This document shows positions 60,890-64,000 of a stretch of 64,000 bases of DNA, in pieces (the stretch's first letter is position 1; each line of letters starts with the position of its first letter). The stretch lies in NCBI GenBank assembly GCA_963824805.1, contig CAWGQZ010000048.1, positions 53,735 through 117,734 on the forward strand, given 5' to 3'. Source of the stretch: DATBAT01 sp963824805. GTDB taxonomy: Bacteria > Acidobacteriota > Terriglobia > Terriglobales > Acidobacteriaceae. The position numbers and the translations under genes were made by a program. The notes beneath the pieces are model-generated. The model did no database searches, was not told the origin of the DNA, and was given only the letters and a program-made list of their open reading frames with translations.

Positions 60890-60890
<1 letters not shown>
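60198..60890 (-). CDS. C-terminal part of a TPR-repeat protein, 5' end lost at a chimeric junction
   Basis: About 230 residues made of six or seven tetratricopeptide repeats (ANPELHNVLAQTCLSAKKYT, PEAIAEFLLAAKADPHATNV, then LDPTQPDAHYRLGRLYQAMG), ending in a polyproline tail. The reading frame runs on upstream without a break into unrelated 2-oxoglutarate dehydrogenase sequence at about 60,885-60,896, so its true N-terminus is missing. TPRs mediate protein contacts; the rest of the protein is unknown. Confidence 0.8.
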
Positions 60891-62159
<1,269 letters not shown>

Positions 62160-62242
62160 GTGCTCCGTACCCTGTGCCAGACCAATAGGGTGGCTGGGGC
62201 CAGTAGCGTAGTCACTTTGCGTCGCGACATCGGGGGATTCGA

Positions 62243-63235
62243 TTGACTCCGCGTGTCACGCGGCGTGTCATCAGTGGCTCGCGCCTCACCGGCCTGTGGC
62301 GCAACCTTGCGCTGATCGTCGCGCTCGCCATCCTCGTCCTGCTCGGTTGGATCTCGGCCCCGGACACGTTCATGACGAGCGAGAACATCATCGAGATCCT
62401 CCGGCTGGCCTCCGTGATCGGCGTCGTCAGCGTCGGGATGACGTTCGTGATCATCGGCGGCGGCATCGACCTGTCGGTCGGTGCGATCGTGGCGCTGGCA
62501 GGGTCTGGTCGACGACGGTCGCGACCCAGAGCACGGCGGAGAACGTGCACTGGGCGTGATCTTCGGCTGCTCGTGCTGTGGAATCGGCTCCGGCTCGTCA
62601 ACGGTCTGCTCATCGCCTACGGAAGGCTCGCGCCGTTCATCGTGACTCTCGCGATGATCGCGGCGGTCCGCGGGTACGCAGAAGATCTCCGACCGGCGGA
62701 CCCAGACTCACAAGGTGACGTTACAGCGAGTTCGCCAGCAACAGGATCCTCGGTGTTCCGTACTTGTCCTGATCTTCGCGGTGGTCGCGGTGCTCGGCTG
62801 GATCCTCTTCAACCGGACCACGTTCGGCCGGCGCACCGTGGCTGTCGGCGGTAACCCCGAGGCGGCCCGGCTCGCCGGTATCAACATCAAACTGCACACG
62901 GTCTTGCTGTACGTCTTGTCCGGGCGTGCTGCGGCATCGCCGCTGCCTGGTCGTGGCGCCGGACGAGGCCGGGTCGATCACCAACGGCGACCTCTACGAG
63001 CTGAACGCCATCGCGGCCGTCGTCATCGGCGGCACCCTTCTCAGCGGCGGCCGGGCGCCGATCGGGGCACCCTGTTCGGGGTCCTCATCTTCACACGATC
63101 CTCCAACCTCTTCATCCAGAACAACCTCGCCGACGGTAGACGCAGGCCATCGTCAAGGGCGTGATCATCGTCGTTGCCGTCCTCTTCCAGCAGTCCGGCT
63201 CGCCGCACTGCGGGGACGCCAACAGCTTCGGCCGG
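62243..63235 (+). pseudogene. RbsC-like sugar ABC transporter permease, frameshifted
   Basis: The first frame begins ALIVALAILVLLGWISAPDT, then VGMTFVIIGGGIDLSVGAIV, a classic ribose-type permease signature. After about 62,510 the same protein continues in other frames with NGLLIAYGRLAPFIVTLAMI, NPEAARLAGINIKLHTVLLY, then ELNAIAAVVIGGTLLSGGR and LFGVLIFT. At least three indels break the frame in under 1 kb, more than expected from normal decay. High G+C matches the neighbouring fragments. Confidence 0.85.
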
Positions 63236-63316
63236 CCAAGTCACCCAGATACCGAACCGCACCTGGCGACCCCGGCTCGTGGGTCGCACGGAAGCTGACG
63301 CCCCCAGGAGGACGAC

Positions 63317-64000
63317 ATGACAAAACTCAGCTCCCCGGTCTTGGACGGCGCGGCTTCCTGTCGGTGGTCCGGCCCTCGGCGTCGGCGCCGTGCTCGCCGG
63401 CGTGCACCGGAAACTCCGACGACACGAGCGAGCAACGACACCGTCGTCAGCACCAGGTGTTGAAGCACAACGCTGCGCCGGGCAAGACCGTCACGATCGG
63501 ATTCGCCGCATCCGGCCGCCGACCACGGCTGGATCGCCGCGATCACCAATAACGCCAAACCGCAGGCCGCCAAGGACTCACGGACGTCAACCTGGACGCG
63601 GTCGACGGCAGCAAGGACGTCAACGCCCAGGTGATCAGATGCAGCGATCAGTCGTGATCCAGCAGAAGCTGGACGCGATCGTGATGCTCCCTTCGACGGG
63701 CACAGCTCACGCGGCCGTCTGGGCGGCCATGACTGCAGGGATCCCGGTCATCAATCTGGACGCGAGATCTTCGACGCCGGCTTGCCTGCGCACGCTCGAT
63801 GGCAGGGGCGACAACTACGGCATGGGTGTATCCGGCGGGCGACTACATGGCAAGCAGCCTCGACGGCAAGTACAGCGCCGGTGATCGCCGAGATCGCCCG
63901 CATCGACACCTCCAGCTCACCCAGCAGAACGACCAGGGCTTCAAGGACGCTCTCGCCAAGGCCGGCCTCAAGGTGAGCAACCGGGTCGCGGCGGAGTTCA
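63317..64000 (+). pseudogene. Sugar-binding lipoprotein (RbsB-like) of an ABC transporter, frameshifted, cut by the window end
   Basis: ATG 63317 follows GGAGG. The frames spell a signal peptide with a lipobox-like GC, then (frames mixed) PGKTVTIGFA, QKLDAIVMLPSTGTAHAAVW, AAMTAGIPVINLDA and AGLKVSNRVAAEF, all typical of the LacI-like type 1 periplasmic binding proteins. The gene is broken by several indels and runs off the window end. With the RbsC-like gene it would form a sugar importer; the ATPase is not seen. Confidence 0.8.

Overview
The window reads as a stretch of an Acidobacteriota chromosome (probably class Terriglobia), ending in about 3.1 kb of foreign sequence. The assignment is inferred, not computed. 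It rests on many Tat-exported carbohydrate enzymes, acidobacterial-style FtsX permease remnants, Ser/Gly-rich lipoproteins with repeats, and dispersed intergenic phrases of the type TCCTTCGTGG and TGTCATCCCGAGCG. From about 60,890 onward the sequence is visibly richer in G+C, nearly every gene is broken by frameshifts, and the content (2-oxoglutarate dehydrogenase E1, RbsC/RbsB-like sugar uptake) looks actinobacterial. The junction lies inside a codon-phased false fusion and is best explained as an assembly or library chimera.

Layout. 0-8 kb: end of a hipB-like antitoxin and hipA, an ABC permease remnant, a SulP anion transporter, a lipoprotein alpha-carbonic anhydrase, two decayed genes (DUF882 and TonB C-terminal), and a glutathione-independent formaldehyde dehydrogenase. 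8-24.7 kb: a sugar and glycoside catabolism island. It has Tat-exported glycosidase-like proteins, an SDR / degenerate MBL-fold / HpcH-HpaI aldolase / D-2-hydroxyacid dehydrogenase operon, a Tat-exported GFO/IDH/MocA oxidoreductase with a TIM-barrel isomerase/epimerase and a GH36-like enzyme, and an opposing operon of a DUF4832 glycosidase-like protein, a MetE-like methyltransferase, a Tat-exported enolase-superfamily dehydratase and a beta-propeller phytase. A tRNA-Arg sits in the middle. 24.8-38 kb: a repeat-rich secreted protein, a stress group (NTF2-like, OsmC, DoxX, MarR, BON), LarB, an MFS transporter, ThiC, a single-pass membrane protein, an M28 peptidase and ProA-ProB. 38-47 kb: methyltransferase, aromatic amino acid decarboxylase, thioesterase-GAF fusion, TPR protein, SDR, and a LON-domain / MoxR ATPase / VWA group. 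47-60.2 kb: SRPBCC protein, RES-Xre toxin-antitoxin pair with a palindromic operator, spermidine-dehydrogenase-like flavoenzyme, CDGSH protein, DUF1328 protein, repeat lipoprotein, TldD-TldE, PilZ plus a LuxR regulator with a degenerate receiver, bacterioferritin, tRNA-Ser and three small conserved-looking proteins.

How it fits together. The island could support oxidation of a plant-type sugar to a lactone and acid, dehydration to a 2-keto-3-deoxy acid and aldol cleavage, with several of the oxidising enzymes exported. No transporter or regulator for the island is visible in the window. At least five genes outside the foreign tail carry single-base frameshifts (TonB-like, GFO, GH36, MoxR tail, VWA). 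From sequence alone these could be real pseudogenes or consensus errors, but the same gene order and intact domains on both sides of each shift favour errors for GFO, GH36 and VWA.
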